Counted from the stretch's first letter, positions 1 to 9,214 are shown. The stretch: 64,000 nucleotides of DNA from Mucilaginibacter robiniae (GCF_012849215.1 NZ_CP051682.1:4774001-4838000); one strand, 5' to 3'. The notes: generated by a model from the sequence alone, not told the origin. Translations and numbers: made by a program.

Positions 1-681
1 TCATACATCGCTTATACTACCAAAGACGAAGAGTTAATAGTAAACAACCCGTCCGATTTGCCAGACCCCAGCAAGCTGGAGTTTGTGGAAGAGCCTTATA
101 TAAAAGCCAATATCATTACCAAGGCCGAGTTTGTCGGTCCGGTCATGTCGTTATGTATACAGAAACGTGGTATTATCGTCAATCAATCATATCTCACGGC
201 AGATCGTGTGGAGCTGATTTTTGAGATGCCAATGGGCGAAATTGTATTCGACTTTTATGATAAGCTAAAAACTATATCTAAGGGTTATGCTTCGTTTGAT
301 TATACGCAAATCGGTTATCGCCAGTCTGATCTGGTCCGTTTGGATATTAAACTGAACGGTGAACCTGTGGATGCTTTATCATCACTCATTCACCGCAGCA
401 ACTCGTATGATTTTGGTAAAAAGATTTGCGAAAAGCTGAAAGAACTGCTGCCACGCCAGCAATTTGAAATTGCCATACAGGCTTCTATCGGTGCTAAGGT
501 TATAGCGCGTGAAAACGTACGAGCCTTGCGTAAAGATGTAACGGCTAAGTGTTACGGCGGTGATATATCGCGTAAACGGAAGTTGTTGGAAAAGCAGAAG
601 AAAGGTAAAAAGCGTATGCGCCAGGTCGGTAACGTGGAAATACCACAATCCGCATTCATGGCTGTGTTGAAACTGGATTAA
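1..681 (+). CDS. lepA: Elongation factor 4 (LepA), C-terminal part
   Basis: This is the last 226 codons of the translational GTPase LepA/EF4, which back-translocates stalled ribosomes and helps 30S assembly. The reading frame is open from base 1, so the GTPase domain lies upstream of the window. What remains covers the end of domain III, the EF-G domain V-like region (the EEPYIKANI stretch and the QKRGI segment) and the LepA-specific C-terminal domain (IHRSNSYDFGKKICEKLKEL, GAKVIARENVRALRKDVTAKCYGGD). The lysine/arginine-rich end (KRKLLEKQKKGKKRMRQVG) and the closing IPQSAFMAVL are hallmarks of the family. The C-terminus is intact. folD follows on the same strand after about 80 bases. Confidence 0.97.
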   Translation, partial: SYIAYTTKDEELIVNNPSDLPDPSKLEFVEEPYIKANIITKAEFVGPVMSLCIQKRGIIVNQSYLTADRVELIFEMPMGEIVFDFYDKLKTISKGYASFDYTQIGYRQSDLVRLDIKLNGEPVDALSSLIHRSNSYDFGKKICEKLKELLPRQQFEIAIQASIGAKVIARENVRALRKDVTAKCYGGDISRKRKLLEKQKKGKKRMRQVGNVEIPQSAFMAVLKLD

Positions 682-760
682 CAAATAAAACAAGGAAGGG
701 CAAAAGACGAGTAACAAACAAAGTCTTTTGTCCTTTCGCCTTTATATACTATACTCATTT

Positions 761-1657
761 ATGCAAATACTCGACGGAAAATACGTATCCGAAAAACTGA
801 AAGTTGAAATTGCCGAACAAGCAGCCAATTACCTGCAACGCAGTGGCCGCAAACCGCACCTGGTAGCCGTATTGGTGGGCCATGATGGCGGTAGTGAAAC
901 TTATGTAGCCAGCAAAATGCGCAACTGCGAAAAGGTAGGCTTTAAATCAACCCTGGTGAGATATGAGGATATTGTTACCGAGGCTGAACTACTATTGAAG
1001 GTAGCCGAGCTAAACGCCGATGAAGATATTGACGGCATTATTGTACAGTTGCCTTTACCCAAGCATATTGATCCGGAGAAAGTAACCGAAAAGATTGATC
1101 ACCGCAAAGATGTAGATGGCTTCCATCCTATCAATTTGGGCCGTATGCAACGTAATTTACCTTCGTTTATACCGGCTACTCCTTACGGCATTACCCTAAT
1201 GCTGAAAGAATATGGTGTAGAAACTGCCGGCAAGCATTGCGTGGTAGTAGGCCGCAGCAATATTGTAGGTTCGCCCATGAGTATTTTGATGGCGCGTAAC
1301 ACACAGCCAGGTAACTGTACCGTAACCATTTGCCACAGCCGCACGCCTGATATTAAAAAGTTTACATTAGATGCGGACATATTGATTGTCGCCATCGGTA
1401 AGAAAAATTTTATCACAGCAGATATGGTGAAAGAAGGTGCCGTGGTGATTGACGTAGGCATGAACCGTGAAACCTCTACCCTTACCAAATCTGGATATAA
1501 ATTGTATGGTGACGTTGATTTTGAAAACGTAGCTCCAAAAACATCCTGGATAACTCCGGTTCCGGGCGGTGTAGGTTTAATGACGATTATAGGATTGTTA
1601 CAAAATACTTTGGCTTCGGCTAACAAGCAGGTGTACCCTGATGTGCAGCATTCATAA
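761..1657 (+). CDS. folD: Bifunctional methylene-THF dehydrogenase/methenyl-THF cyclohydrolase
   Basis: FolD interconverts 5,10-methylene-, 5,10-methenyl- and 10-formyl-tetrahydrofolate with NADP(H) in one-carbon metabolism in the cytoplasm. The 298-residue length is normal. The active-site pair Tyr48/Lys52 sits in ETYVASKMRNCEKVGF, followed by IDGIIVQLPLPKHI, a Rossmann-type NADP region (VVVGRSNIVGSPM) and the signature near residue 260 reading PGGVGLMT (usually PGGVGPMT). The frame can be read from a TTG at 728. The ATG at 761 is preferred because it begins at the conserved MQILDGK start and the upstream residues are not family-like. The gene is probably monocistronic or cotranscribed with lepA. 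It converges with the Rieske gene. Confidence 0.97.
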   Translation: MQILDGKYVSEKLKVEIAEQAANYLQRSGRKPHLVAVLVGHDGGSETYVASKMRNCEKVGFKSTLVRYEDIVTEAELLLKVAELNADEDIDGIIVQLPLPKHIDPEKVTEKIDHRKDVDGFHPINLGRMQRNLPSFIPATPYGITLMLKEYGVETAGKHCVVVGRSNIVGSPMSILMARNTQPGNCTVTICHSRTPDIKKFTLDADILIVAIGKKNFITADMVKEGAVVIDVGMNRETSTLTKSGYKLYGDVDFENVAPKTSWITPVPGGVGLMTIIGLLQNTLASANKQVYPDVQHS

Positions 1658-1690
1658 TAGATAATTAACAAACTTTATGGCTGGGTAAGA

Positions 1691-2026
1691 TTAAACGAGT
1701 CCTTTGATTTTGTCCAGCCATGAATTTACTTCTACATAAACACCATCCTCCCGTACCTCAACGGCGTAGGTATTTATATAATCATTCTGCCCGGCGGCAC
1801 CTCTGCCTGTAGTTAAATCATAAGCATAGCGGTGGTATGGACAAGTTAACTGTCCATTAGTACACCAACCTTTACTCAAGTCGGCTCCGGCATGCGGGCA
1901 AATAGCACTTAAAGCGTAGACCTCTCGCTGCAGCTGAACTAAGCAAATACTTTTACCGGCTACTTTTATCTTTTCAATACCCGTATGCTCCGCATTGAAG
2001 TGATCATCTACTTTATACCAAGGCAT
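1691..2026 (-). CDS. Rieske [2Fe-2S] ferredoxin-like protein
   Basis: This 111-residue protein is essentially one Rieske domain. The cluster ligands are visible as Cys43-x-His45 (ICPHAGADL) and Cys62-x2-His65 (TCPYHRYAYD), as in NirD-type and dioxygenase-ferredoxin Rieske proteins. There is no signal peptide or membrane segment, so it is probably a soluble cytoplasmic electron carrier or a small subunit. No oxygenase or nitrite reductase gene is adjacent, so its partner is unknown. It begins 6 bases after the stop of the upstream lipoprotein gene and is likely cotranscribed with it. Such stand-alone Rieske genes are common in Bacteroidetes. The physiological role is not deducible here. Confidence 0.88.
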   Translation of the reverse strand: MPWYKVDDHFNAEHTGIEKIKVAGKSICLVQLQREVYALSAICPHAGADLSKGWCTNGQLTCPYHRYAYDLTTGRGAAGQNDYINTYAVEVREDGVYVEVNSWLDKIKGLV

Positions 2027-2032
2027 AGTTAA

Positions 2033-2797
2033 TTAAAAATCAATACGCAAATTCATCACATTGGGGTTCTTGATGATTTCATCCATATTGGTTCGCAACG
2101 TTACCTGCCGGCGGTCGGCTGAAAGAACCGCTTTAGGATTGTCTAACTTTTTTATGGGCTTGGCAAAATTTAGCACCACCTTATAAGGCATGTCAATCAG
2201 CATAGCACGAGCCATGGCTAAGGTTGATTGTGTTTTTCTGAGAAAGTTGTTAAACTTGGTTTTATCAATAATGCGGCAAAATTTATGAGAGGTTACCTCG
2301 TAAGTATAGCAATCTTGCCCTGCTATCAGCTGCTGGGCATCAAAACCTTGAAAACGTTCATTGTTTTTATCTGATCGGGTAAGCTGGTTATGGCCAGCCA
2401 GCTTGGATAGTTGTTGCAGGTAACCTTCCATCTCCCGTGCGGAAGCAGCTTGATGGCTAATACTTACTTTCATTTCGCTCCGTTTCAGGTTCATTATTAC
2501 GGATAAGTTGCTGGCTTTAGCTAGTCCGGCTTCTTCCTTACTCATTTTGGCCTGGGTACTATCGGGCAAAGCATTGTAATAATTCATGGAAGTATCCTTC
2601 ACGGTTGCAAAGGCCTGCGTAGCAATGACGGAGTCCGGCATCAAATTCATGAGTACAGAAAGCGCTTTACTCATGTCAAAGTTATAGGCTACACTGCAGG
2701 TACCGTTGGCTTTAAAGCTGTAGCTTTCAACAATATCAACACATGAACTACAGCAGATGCATAAGCTGATTATAACAAAAAAGTAAACTTTTTTCAT
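2033..2797 (-). CDS. Predicted lipoprotein of unknown function
   Basis: This protein of about 254 residues starts with a basic-hydrophobic signal sequence ending in CCSSC followed by VD, a typical lipobox. It should therefore be exported and lipidated. An ATG three codons upstream (2806) is possible, but the chosen one gives the normal MKK signal start. The mature part has no recognisable enzyme motif. It contains regularly spaced hydrophobic and charged segments and ends with a predicted beta-rich stretch (KVVLNFAKPIKKL, QVTLRTNMDEIIKN). The family is not recognised. It is the first gene of a two-gene run with the Rieske protein and is divergent from queE, sharing an intergenic region of under 100 bases. 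Confidence 0.75.
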   Translation of the reverse strand: MKKVYFFVIISLCICCSSCVDIVESYSFKANGTCSVAYNFDMSKALSVLMNLMPDSVIATQAFATVKDTSMNYYNALPDSTQAKMSKEEAGLAKASNLSVIMNLKRSEMKVSISHQAASAREMEGYLQQLSKLAGHNQLTRSDKNNERFQGFDAQQLIAGQDCYTYEVTSHKFCRIIDKTKFNNFLRKTQSTLAMARAMLIDMPYKVVLNFAKPIKKLDNPKAVLSADRRQVTLRTNMDEIIKNPNVMNLRIDF

Positions 2798-2849
2798 ATC
2801 GCTCATTTTGAAGTAATTATCGGAAATATATACTACAAACAGAAATTTA

Positions 2850-2876
2850 TTGCCGTATTAATATTGCGTATATTTG
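2850..2876 (+). promoter_or_regulatory. Candidate Bacteroidetes-type promoter for queE
   Basis: A perfect TAnnTTTG -7 box (TATATTTG, 2869-2876) lies 10 bases before the queE ATG, with a TTG at 2850-2852 as a possible -33 element. Spacing is slightly short. If this is the promoter, the queE mRNA would have almost no leader. Confidence 0.45.
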
Positions 2877-2886
2877 CGGATTGATT

Positions 2887-3510
2887 ATGGCACATGTAAT
2901 ACCGGCTGACGGCACACAGCTTCCTTTAATGGAAGAGTTTTATACAATACAAGGCGAGGGATATAATTCGGGCAAAGCCGCTTACTTTATCAGGTTAGGT
3001 GGTTGTGATGTGGGCTGCCCCTGGTGCGATGTAAAAGAAAGCTGGGATGCAGAACAGCATCCGCTTACATCAGCCGACACAATTGTAAGTCACGCCGCTC
3101 AATATCCGGCTAAAAACGTAGTAGTAACCGGTGGCGAGCCGCTAATTTATAACTTAGATTATCTGACTACCACTCTACAAAATCAGCAAATCCGTACTTT
3201 CATCGAAACCTCGGGTGCTTATCCGCTATCGGGCCAATGGGATTGGATTTGCCTGTCGCCTAAAAAATTTAAAGCGCCAATGCCTGAAGTTGCTGCTGCT
3301 GCTCATGAGCTCAAGGTTATTGTGTTCAACAAATCAGACTTTGCCTGGGCTGAGCAGCATGCTAAAACAGTCTCTCCAGGATGCAAGTTGTTTTTACAAC
3401 CCGAATGGTCGAGAGTTAAAGAAATGACGCCATTGATTGTTGATTATGTAATGAACAATCCGCAATGGGAGGTTTCTCTGCAAACGCACAAGTATATGGA
3501 CATTCCATAA
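2887..3510 (+). CDS. queE: 7-carboxy-7-deazaguanine synthase (radical SAM)
   Basis: QueE converts 6-carboxy-tetrahydropterin to 7-carboxy-7-deazaguanine, the ring-contraction step of the queuosine precursor pathway. The short radical-SAM fold is evident: an N-terminal EEFYTIQGEGYNSGKAAYF segment, then the [4Fe-4S] motif Cys40-x3-Cys44-x2-Cys47 (GGCDVGCPWCD), and the SAM-binding GGEP (VVVTGGEPL). The ending SLQTHKYMDIP (QxHK) is diagnostic for QueE. Length (207 aa) is typical. A TTG at 2881 is in frame, but the ATG at 2887 matches the usual MAHVIP start. No other que genes are in the window. Confidence 0.95.
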   Translation: MAHVIPADGTQLPLMEEFYTIQGEGYNSGKAAYFIRLGGCDVGCPWCDVKESWDAEQHPLTSADTIVSHAAQYPAKNVVVTGGEPLIYNLDYLTTTLQNQQIRTFIETSGAYPLSGQWDWICLSPKKFKAPMPEVAAAAHELKVIVFNKSDFAWAEQHAKTVSPGCKLFLQPEWSRVKEMTPLIVDYVMNNPQWEVSLQTHKYMDIP

Positions 3511-3604
3511 AAGCTGTATCTTAGGAACCTTAAATAACGTATAAAAGAATATCACCTGAAAAGATATAGGGACAATAAGTTGGAGTGTATTCTCTTAGGT
3601 TTAT

Positions 3605-5539
3605 ATGGTTATTAAAGTACCTAAATCTTGTGTAATGAAATATTGGGCTTTATGTGTAAGCTTATGTTTGGTATCGGCTTTAACCGCTAAAGGGCAGAAC
3701 AAATTATATAGTACCAGTAATAGCTCGGCTATTACTTATTACCAAAAAGCAAATGGCAGTTTAGACCGGCGCAATTTACCCGAGGCTATTACCTATCTGC
3801 AAAGCGCCATTGCTGCCGACGATAATTTCACGGAAGCTCATGCACAGCTAGGCGATCTGTTTAAATTACAACAACAGTACAAGCAGGCTATAGAACAGTT
3901 CCGGAAAGTAATTCAGTTAAATCCAGAGTTTAGCCGCGCAGTTTATTTAAAGTTGGGTGAGTCTGAGGTATCTTTAGCTGATTATAGCCAAGCACAGCAA
4001 CATCTGGAAAAATATCTTACCTATCCTAATTCCACTCCCGAAAACCAGCATTATGCCCGTAAGCTAATCAGCGATTGTGTTTTCAGTATAGATGCTTTGA
4101 AACATCCAGTTCCTTTTAAGCCGGTGAACCTAGGGCCCGAAATTAATACGGCTAATGATGAGTATTTACCGGTATCTACGGCTGATGAAAACACGTTAAT
4201 TTTTACGCGTAAAGTAAATAACAACGAAGATTTTTTTAAAAGTCAGAAACAGGATAAGCACTGGACCAATGCAACTTACCTGAGCAAGCAAATTAATACA
4301 ATTGAATATAATGAAGGTGCTCAGTCTATATCGCAAGATGGACAGTACTTGTTTTTTACCGGTTGTAACCGGCCCGATGGTTTAGGCCGTTGTGATATTT
4401 ATGTAACGCAAAAAAAAGGTGACGACTGGAATAAACCTTTTAACTTGAGCGCACCTATAAACAGTCCTGCTTGGGAGTCACAACCGTCTATCAGTGCCGA
4501 TGGCCGAACCTTATACTTTGTGAGCAACCGTAAAGGTGGCTATGGCGGGTATGATATTTATAAATGCCGGTTAACTAACACTGGCTGGACACAGCCTGAA
4601 AACCTGGGACCGAATATCAACACGCCACTCGATGAGCAATCGCCTTTTATACACCCTGATGATAGTACCATGTACTTCTGTTCAAATGGATGGCCGGGAA
4701 TGGGCAATAAAGACTTATTTGTAAGCCGTTTAGGTAAAGATGGTAAGTGGCAAAAGCCACAAAACTTGGGTTATCCCATTAATTCCAGTGGTGATGAAAA
4801 TGGCATGAGCATCACGGCAAATGGCACATACGCATTCTTTGCTTCCAATACGCTATCTGGCTATGGTGGCTTTGATATTTACACCTTTGAATTACCCGAA
4901 GCAGCCAGACCACACCTGGTTACGTATGTAAAAGGTACTGTTGCCATCGGGTTAAACAAACAGCCAATTGATGCAGCGGTTGAGATTGTTGATTTGGAAA
5001 AGAACCAAACTGTCTATCAAAATTACACATCGGCAGCCCACGGTGAGTTTCTGGCTACTTTACCGGTAGGTAAAAACTACGGGCTTACCATCACGAAAAA
5101 TGGCTATCTTTTTTACTCGGAAAACTTTTCTTTAAAAGATCACCAATCTGGTAAACCTTATCAGATTGATATTGCGCTCGATCCAATTGAAATTGGTAAG
5201 AAAGCCATTTTAAAGAACATCTTCTTTGATACCAATAAATACACGCTTAAACCTGAATCAGAATCAGCATTAGAAAAGTTAATGGATTTTATGAAGCTGA
5301 ATCCAGCCGTGCGGATTGAAATTGCGGGTTACACGGATAACGTTGGTAACGATCAAGTTAATCTCATTTTGTCAGGAAACCGTGCAAAAGCTGTATATCA
5401 GTACTTGATTACTCACGGAGTTGCGGCTGATCGGCTAGTTTATAAAGGTTATGGTAAACTGCAACCTATAGCACCCAATACGACGGAAGAAAACCGTAGT
5501 CAAAACCGCCGTACGGAGTTCAAGATTATTGCTAAATAA
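3605..5539 (+). CDS. TPR-PD40-CRD-OmpA envelope protein (PorE-like architecture)
   Basis: This 644-residue exported protein has an N-terminal signal peptide (cleavage near the AKGQ at about residue 31). Tetratricopeptide repeats follow (about 42-150). Then come about five PD40/WD40-like propeller blades (about 180-440), recognisable by repeated SISADGRTLYF and GGYDIY patterns. A carboxypeptidase-regulatory-like beta domain spans about 445-530. The C-terminal OmpA peptidoglycan-binding domain (about 540-644) shows IFFDTNKYTL, GYTDNVGND and NRRTEF. The same domain order occurs in PorE of the type IX secretion system, but many Bacteroidetes paralogues share it. No other T9SS gene is nearby, so the role is likely envelope anchoring to peptidoglycan with an undefined partner. 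The gene is monocistronic, ended by a strong hairpin. Confidence 0.9.
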   Translation: MVIKVPKSCVMKYWALCVSLCLVSALTAKGQNKLYSTSNSSAITYYQKANGSLDRRNLPEAITYLQSAIAADDNFTEAHAQLGDLFKLQQQYKQAIEQFRKVIQLNPEFSRAVYLKLGESEVSLADYSQAQQHLEKYLTYPNSTPENQHYARKLISDCVFSIDALKHPVPFKPVNLGPEINTANDEYLPVSTADENTLIFTRKVNNNEDFFKSQKQDKHWTNATYLSKQINTIEYNEGAQSISQDGQYLFFTGCNRPDGLGRCDIYVTQKKGDDWNKPFNLSAPINSPAWESQPSISADGRTLYFVSNRKGGYGGYDIYKCRLTNTGWTQPENLGPNINTPLDEQSPFIHPDDSTMYFCSNGWPGMGNKDLFVSRLGKDGKWQKPQNLGYPINSSGDENGMSITANGTYAFFASNTLSGYGGFDIYTFELPEAARPHLVTYVKGTVAIGLNKQPIDAAVEIVDLEKNQTVYQNYTSAAHGEFLATLPVGKNYGLTITKNGYLFYSENFSLKDHQSGKPYQIDIALDPIEIGKKAILKNIFFDTNKYTLKPESESALEKLMDFMKLNPAVRIEIAGYTDNVGNDQVNLILSGNRAKAVYQYLITHGVAADRLVYKGYGKLQPIAPNTTEENRSQNRRTEFKIIAK

Positions 5540-5540
5540 A

Positions 5541-5572
5541 AAAGAGCCGGCTTTCTATAAAGCCGGCTCTTT
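5541..5572. terminator. Bidirectional hairpin terminator
   Basis: A perfect 14-bp stem (5541-5554 with 5559-5572) around a 4-base loop, A-rich on the left and T-rich on the right, lies between the convergent OmpA-family gene and recQ. It should terminate both. Confidence 0.9.
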
Positions 5573-5592
5573 TATTATCGAATAACCAATTG

Positions 5593-7788
5593 CTAGTTCC
5601 CTAGCTCTGACATGAACTTAATTCTCATCAGTTGTATTTCTTCGCGGGTATAATCGTTTACACCTAAGTCAACCAAAGCATCATCTATAGAATCTACCTC
5701 GGCAGAACGGAAGTAGTCATACACCTCATCCTGCTTGTCTTCATCAATTACTTCATCAATGTAATAGTTCAGGTTCAATTTAGTACCTGAGTTAACAATA
5801 GATTCTACCTCACGCAAAATTTCCTCGTAATTCAATCCTTTAGAAGCTGCAATATCTTCTAAATCTAAATGACGGTCAATATTCTGGATAATGTAAACTT
5901 TCAAAGCCGATTTGTTGGCAGCGCTCTTAATCACCATATCTACCGGGCGATCAATGTCGTTATCTTCAACATACTTTTTAATCAGCTCAATAAAAGGCGC
6001 ACCAAACTTGGAAGCCTTGCCAGCACCAACGCCAGATATCTGTTTCAACTCATCGGTTGATACCGGATAATGCGTACACATCTCTTCTAACGAAGGATCC
6101 TGGAATACGACAAATGGTGGTACATTCTTTTGTTTGGCAATTTTCTTGCGCAAATCTTTCAGCATTTGCAGCAACTGCGTATCTAGTGCGCCACTACCTT
6201 GTTTAGGGCCTTCTTCTGTATCATCATCATCAGCCGCTTCAATAGGTTTGTTCAATACAAAACGAATGCTGTAGGGGTTTTCTAAAAAGTCATGCCCCTT
6301 ATCGGTTAAGCGTAATAAACCATACTGATCAATATCTTTTGACAAGAAGTTGTCTAATAAAGCTTGGCGTAGCAGTGATTTCCATAAGTTTTCACCATCT
6401 TCTTTACCTGATCCAAACACGCTAAGTGAATGGTGGTCATAATGATGTACCTGCGGACCATCCTGTCCCATTAATACGCTTACGACATGGTGATCGTCAA
6501 ACTTTTCTCCTAGTTGTTTAATCAAGCTAAGGGCTCGATGGAGTTGAGCTTCACCATCAAAAAACTGACGTTGTGAGGCACAATTATCGCACATGCTATT
6601 ACAGCTTGAAGCATCATAATCTTCCCCAAAGTAATGCAGTATCTGTTTACGACGACATACAGATGATTCAGCGTAATCAATTACTTCTTTTAATATCTGT
6701 GTACCAATTTCGCGTTCTGAAACTGGTTTATCCTTCATAAACTTTTGCAGCTTGTCTACATCTTTTTCAGAGTAGAAAGACACACATACCCCTTCACCAC
6801 CATCACGTCCGGCACGTCCGGTTTCCTGATAGTACCCTTCCATACTCTTAGGCACATCATGGTGTATTACATAACGAACATCTGGCTTATCAATACCCAT
6901 ACCGAAGGCAATGGTAGCTACAATTACTTCCACCTCTTCCATCAGGAATTTGTCCTGCGTTTCGGCACGCACCTTGGCATCCAAGCCCGCATGGTAAGGC
7001 AGTGCCTTAATACCATTCAAGTTTAATGCTTCGGCTACTTCTTCTACTTTCTTGCGGCTCAGGCAATATACGATACCTGATTTGCCAGCATTCTGCTTAA
7101 TAAACTTGATAATCTCTTTTAACACGTTGCGCTTGGCACGCACTTCATAGTACAAGTTTGCCCGGTTAAAGGATGATTTGTAAACCGTGGCATTATTCAT
7201 TTGTAGGTTTTTCTGAATATCGTGCTGAACTTTTGGCGTTGCAGTAGCCGTTAGAGCTATAATTGGGATATTTTCACCTAAATTGCTTATTACTTGGCGT
7301 ATTTTACGGTATTCTGGTCTGAAATCATGTCCCCATTCTGAAATACAATGTGCTTCATCAACAGCAACGAATGATAGTTTATTCAGGCGTAAAAAGTCAA
7401 TATTGTCTTGTTTAGTTAATGATTCGGGAGCTACGTATAACAGTTTGGTTTTACCAGCCAGTACGTCTTCTTTAACTCTGGCTGTTTCTGATTTTGTTAA
7501 AGATGAATTTAAGAAATGCGCTACGCTGTCAGAATTACAAAATGCCCTCAGTTGGTCAACCTGATTTTTCATTAAGGCTATCAGCGGCGATATAACAATT
7601 GCGGTTCCTTCAGTCATTAAGGCGGGCAGTTGGTAACACATTGATTTGCCGCCGCCGGTTGGCATAATCACGAAAGTATCATTACCGGCAAGTATGTTGG
7701 TAATAATCGCCTCCTGTTCGCCTTTAAAATTATCAAATCCGAAAAAATTTTGCAGGTTATCGAAGAGCGATTTTTTAATTTCAATCAT
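5593..7788 (-). CDS. recQ: ATP-dependent DNA helicase RecQ
   Basis: RecQ is a 3'-5' helicase in recombination and fork repair. The 731 residues show Walker A (PTGGGKS, Lys48), the DEAH box followed by CISEWGHDFRPEY, and motif VI (YYQETGRAGRDG). A zinc-binding RQC subdomain has cysteines at CRRKQILHYFGE and CDNC. A winged helix follows, then an HRDC domain (about 530-610, PFVVFQDPSLEEM). The extra 120 residues after HRDC resemble the helix-turn-helix tail common in Bacteroidetes RecQ. The protein is complete, with an ATG start and no SD-like site. It is transcribed alone toward the shared hairpin at 5541-5572. Confidence 0.97.
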   Translation of the reverse strand: MIEIKKSLFDNLQNFFGFDNFKGEQEAIITNILAGNDTFVIMPTGGGKSMCYQLPALMTEGTAIVISPLIALMKNQVDQLRAFCNSDSVAHFLNSSLTKSETARVKEDVLAGKTKLLYVAPESLTKQDNIDFLRLNKLSFVAVDEAHCISEWGHDFRPEYRKIRQVISNLGENIPIIALTATATPKVQHDIQKNLQMNNATVYKSSFNRANLYYEVRAKRNVLKEIIKFIKQNAGKSGIVYCLSRKKVEEVAEALNLNGIKALPYHAGLDAKVRAETQDKFLMEEVEVIVATIAFGMGIDKPDVRYVIHHDVPKSMEGYYQETGRAGRDGGEGVCVSFYSEKDVDKLQKFMKDKPVSEREIGTQILKEVIDYAESSVCRRKQILHYFGEDYDASSCNSMCDNCASQRQFFDGEAQLHRALSLIKQLGEKFDDHHVVSVLMGQDGPQVHHYDHHSLSVFGSGKEDGENLWKSLLRQALLDNFLSKDIDQYGLLRLTDKGHDFLENPYSIRFVLNKPIEAADDDDTEEGPKQGSGALDTQLLQMLKDLRKKIAKQKNVPPFVVFQDPSLEEMCTHYPVSTDELKQISGVGAGKASKFGAPFIELIKKYVEDNDIDRPVDMVIKSAANKSALKVYIIQNIDRHLDLEDIAASKGLNYEEILREVESIVNSGTKLNLNYYIDEVIDEDKQDEVYDYFRSAEVDSIDDALVDLGVNDYTREEIQLMRIKFMSELGN

Positions 7789-7999
7789 TTTGAGTAATAC
7801 AATATGGAGTTGTTGCTAACAAAATTCAAAATAACAAATTTTCCTATTCAGACGGTAGTACGTAAAGAAAATATTAATGTTTAATGATTTTTGCTAACAT
7901 TATTCTAAACTAAATATACTCTAAAATTATTATAAAACTTAATTTATTTTTTCATTTTTGACAGCTATATTACTTACATCAACTTATCAAACATTTGAC

Positions 8000-9085
8000 A
8001 TGAACAAAAACTATTATGCTATCATCATGGCTGGTGGTATCGGAAGCCGTTTTTGGCCTATTAGCCGCACCTCATTTCCCAAGCAATTCATCGATATATT
8101 AGGTACCGGAAAAACACTTATTCAAAATACCTATGATCGTTTTTTGAAGATTTGCCCTAAAGAAAATATTTATGTAGTAACTAATGAGAGCTATGCTGAG
8201 CTGGTGAAAAGCCAACTGCCTGACATGACCGATGGACAGATACTCACCGAGCCAGTAATGCGTAATACAGCTCCTTGTGTGGCTTACGGCTGCTTTAAAA
8301 TTGAAAGCATGAATCCGGATGCTGTGATTGTTGTAGCACCATCCGATCACCTGATATTAGATGAAGCAGGCTTTGTAAAATCTATCGAACAATCATTACA
8401 AACAGCACAAAATAATAACTGCCTGATTACTTTAGGTATCAAACCTTCACGTCCTGATACCGGTTATGGTTATATACAATACACCGATGAAGTAATTGAC
8501 GGACAGTTCCATAAGGTAAAAACATTTACTGAAAAGCCGACATTGGATATCGCTAAAACTTTTATTCAAAGCGGCGATTTCTTGTGGAATGCAGGTATTT
8601 TCGTTTGGTCGGCTAAAACAATCATTAGCAACTTTGGTACACATTTGCCAGATATGCACGAAATCTTTGCCGAAGCACGTTCCGTTTACAACACCGAAGA
8701 CGAAAGAAATCATATTAACACTGCTTACCAGCAATGTACTAACATCTCAATTGATTATGGTATTATGGAAAAAGCAGCAAACGTTTATGTGTTGCCATCA
8801 GAGTTTGGCTGGTCTGACCTGGGTACCTGGGCCTCTATTTACCAATTAGCTGAAAAAGATTATGTAGGCAATGCCGTAATACCAGCCGAAAAAGTAATTA
8901 TGTACGATTCATCTAACTGCATGGTAAACGTGCCTGATGAAAAACTGGTGGTACTGCAAGGCTTGCATGACTACATTGTGGTAGAATCAAACAATACCCT
9001 GCTCATTTGCCCGCGCGATCAGGAGCAAAACGTAAAGCAAGTAGTAGCCGATGTGAAGCAAAAATTTGGTACTAAATACATTTAA
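8000..9085 (+). CDS. manC: Mannose-1-phosphate guanylyltransferase
   Basis: This enzyme makes GDP-mannose from mannose-1-phosphate and GTP, feeding surface polysaccharide and GDP-fucose synthesis. The nucleotidyltransferase signature is at the N-terminus (MAGGIGSRFWPISRTSFPKQF, Gly12-Arg17 region). It is followed by the NTAPCVAYG region, VVAPSDHLI, GYGYIQY, TFTEKP and WNAGIFVW, all typical of the family, and by DYGIMEKA and EFGWSDLGTW. The 361-residue form lacks the C-terminal phosphomannose isomerase domain found in bifunctional enzymes. An upstream in-frame extension to 7958 is open, but the ATG at 8000 directly precedes the conserved start. The gene stands alone between recQ (divergent) and a small lipoprotein gene (convergent). 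Confidence 0.95.
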   Translation: MNKNYYAIIMAGGIGSRFWPISRTSFPKQFIDILGTGKTLIQNTYDRFLKICPKENIYVVTNESYAELVKSQLPDMTDGQILTEPVMRNTAPCVAYGCFKIESMNPDAVIVVAPSDHLILDEAGFVKSIEQSLQTAQNNNCLITLGIKPSRPDTGYGYIQYTDEVIDGQFHKVKTFTEKPTLDIAKTFIQSGDFLWNAGIFVWSAKTIISNFGTHLPDMHEIFAEARSVYNTEDERNHINTAYQQCTNISIDYGIMEKAANVYVLPSEFGWSDLGTWASIYQLAEKDYVGNAVIPAEKVIMYDSSNCMVNVPDEKLVVLQGLHDYIVVESNNTLLICPRDQEQNVKQVVADVKQKFGTKYI

Positions 9086-9158
9086 TACGCTTAAATCATA
9101 CCAGCAGAGAAATGGTAGTTATAAAATAGCAGCACTCTCTGTTGTTGTATCCTAACAT

Positions 9159-9193
9159 AAATACCAAATACTTAAATCGAGTATTTGGTATTT
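9159..9193. terminator. Hairpin terminator after manC
   Basis: A 13-bp perfect stem (9159-9171 with 9181-9193) with a 9-base loop lies between the convergent manC and lipoprotein genes. It is flanked by A and T stretches, suitable for both directions. Confidence 0.75.
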
Positions 9194-9214
9194 ACTTTTC
9201 ATTAAACTACGGTA

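Noticed and set aside
382..717. Open frame on the minus strand inside lepA
   Set aside because: Shadow of a real coding frame, no family similarity. The same applies to many other overlapping frames, such as 1183-1671 minus, 15072-15434 plus and 16494-16868 plus.
693..737. Possible hairpin between lepA and folD
   Set aside because: The arms (about GGGCAAAAGAC and GTCTTTTGTCC) pair only with a bulge and no T-run follows; too weak to call a terminator.
3605..5539. Naming the TPR-PD40-OmpA protein PorE
   Set aside because: Architecture matches, but paralogues with other roles are common and no T9SS gene is near.
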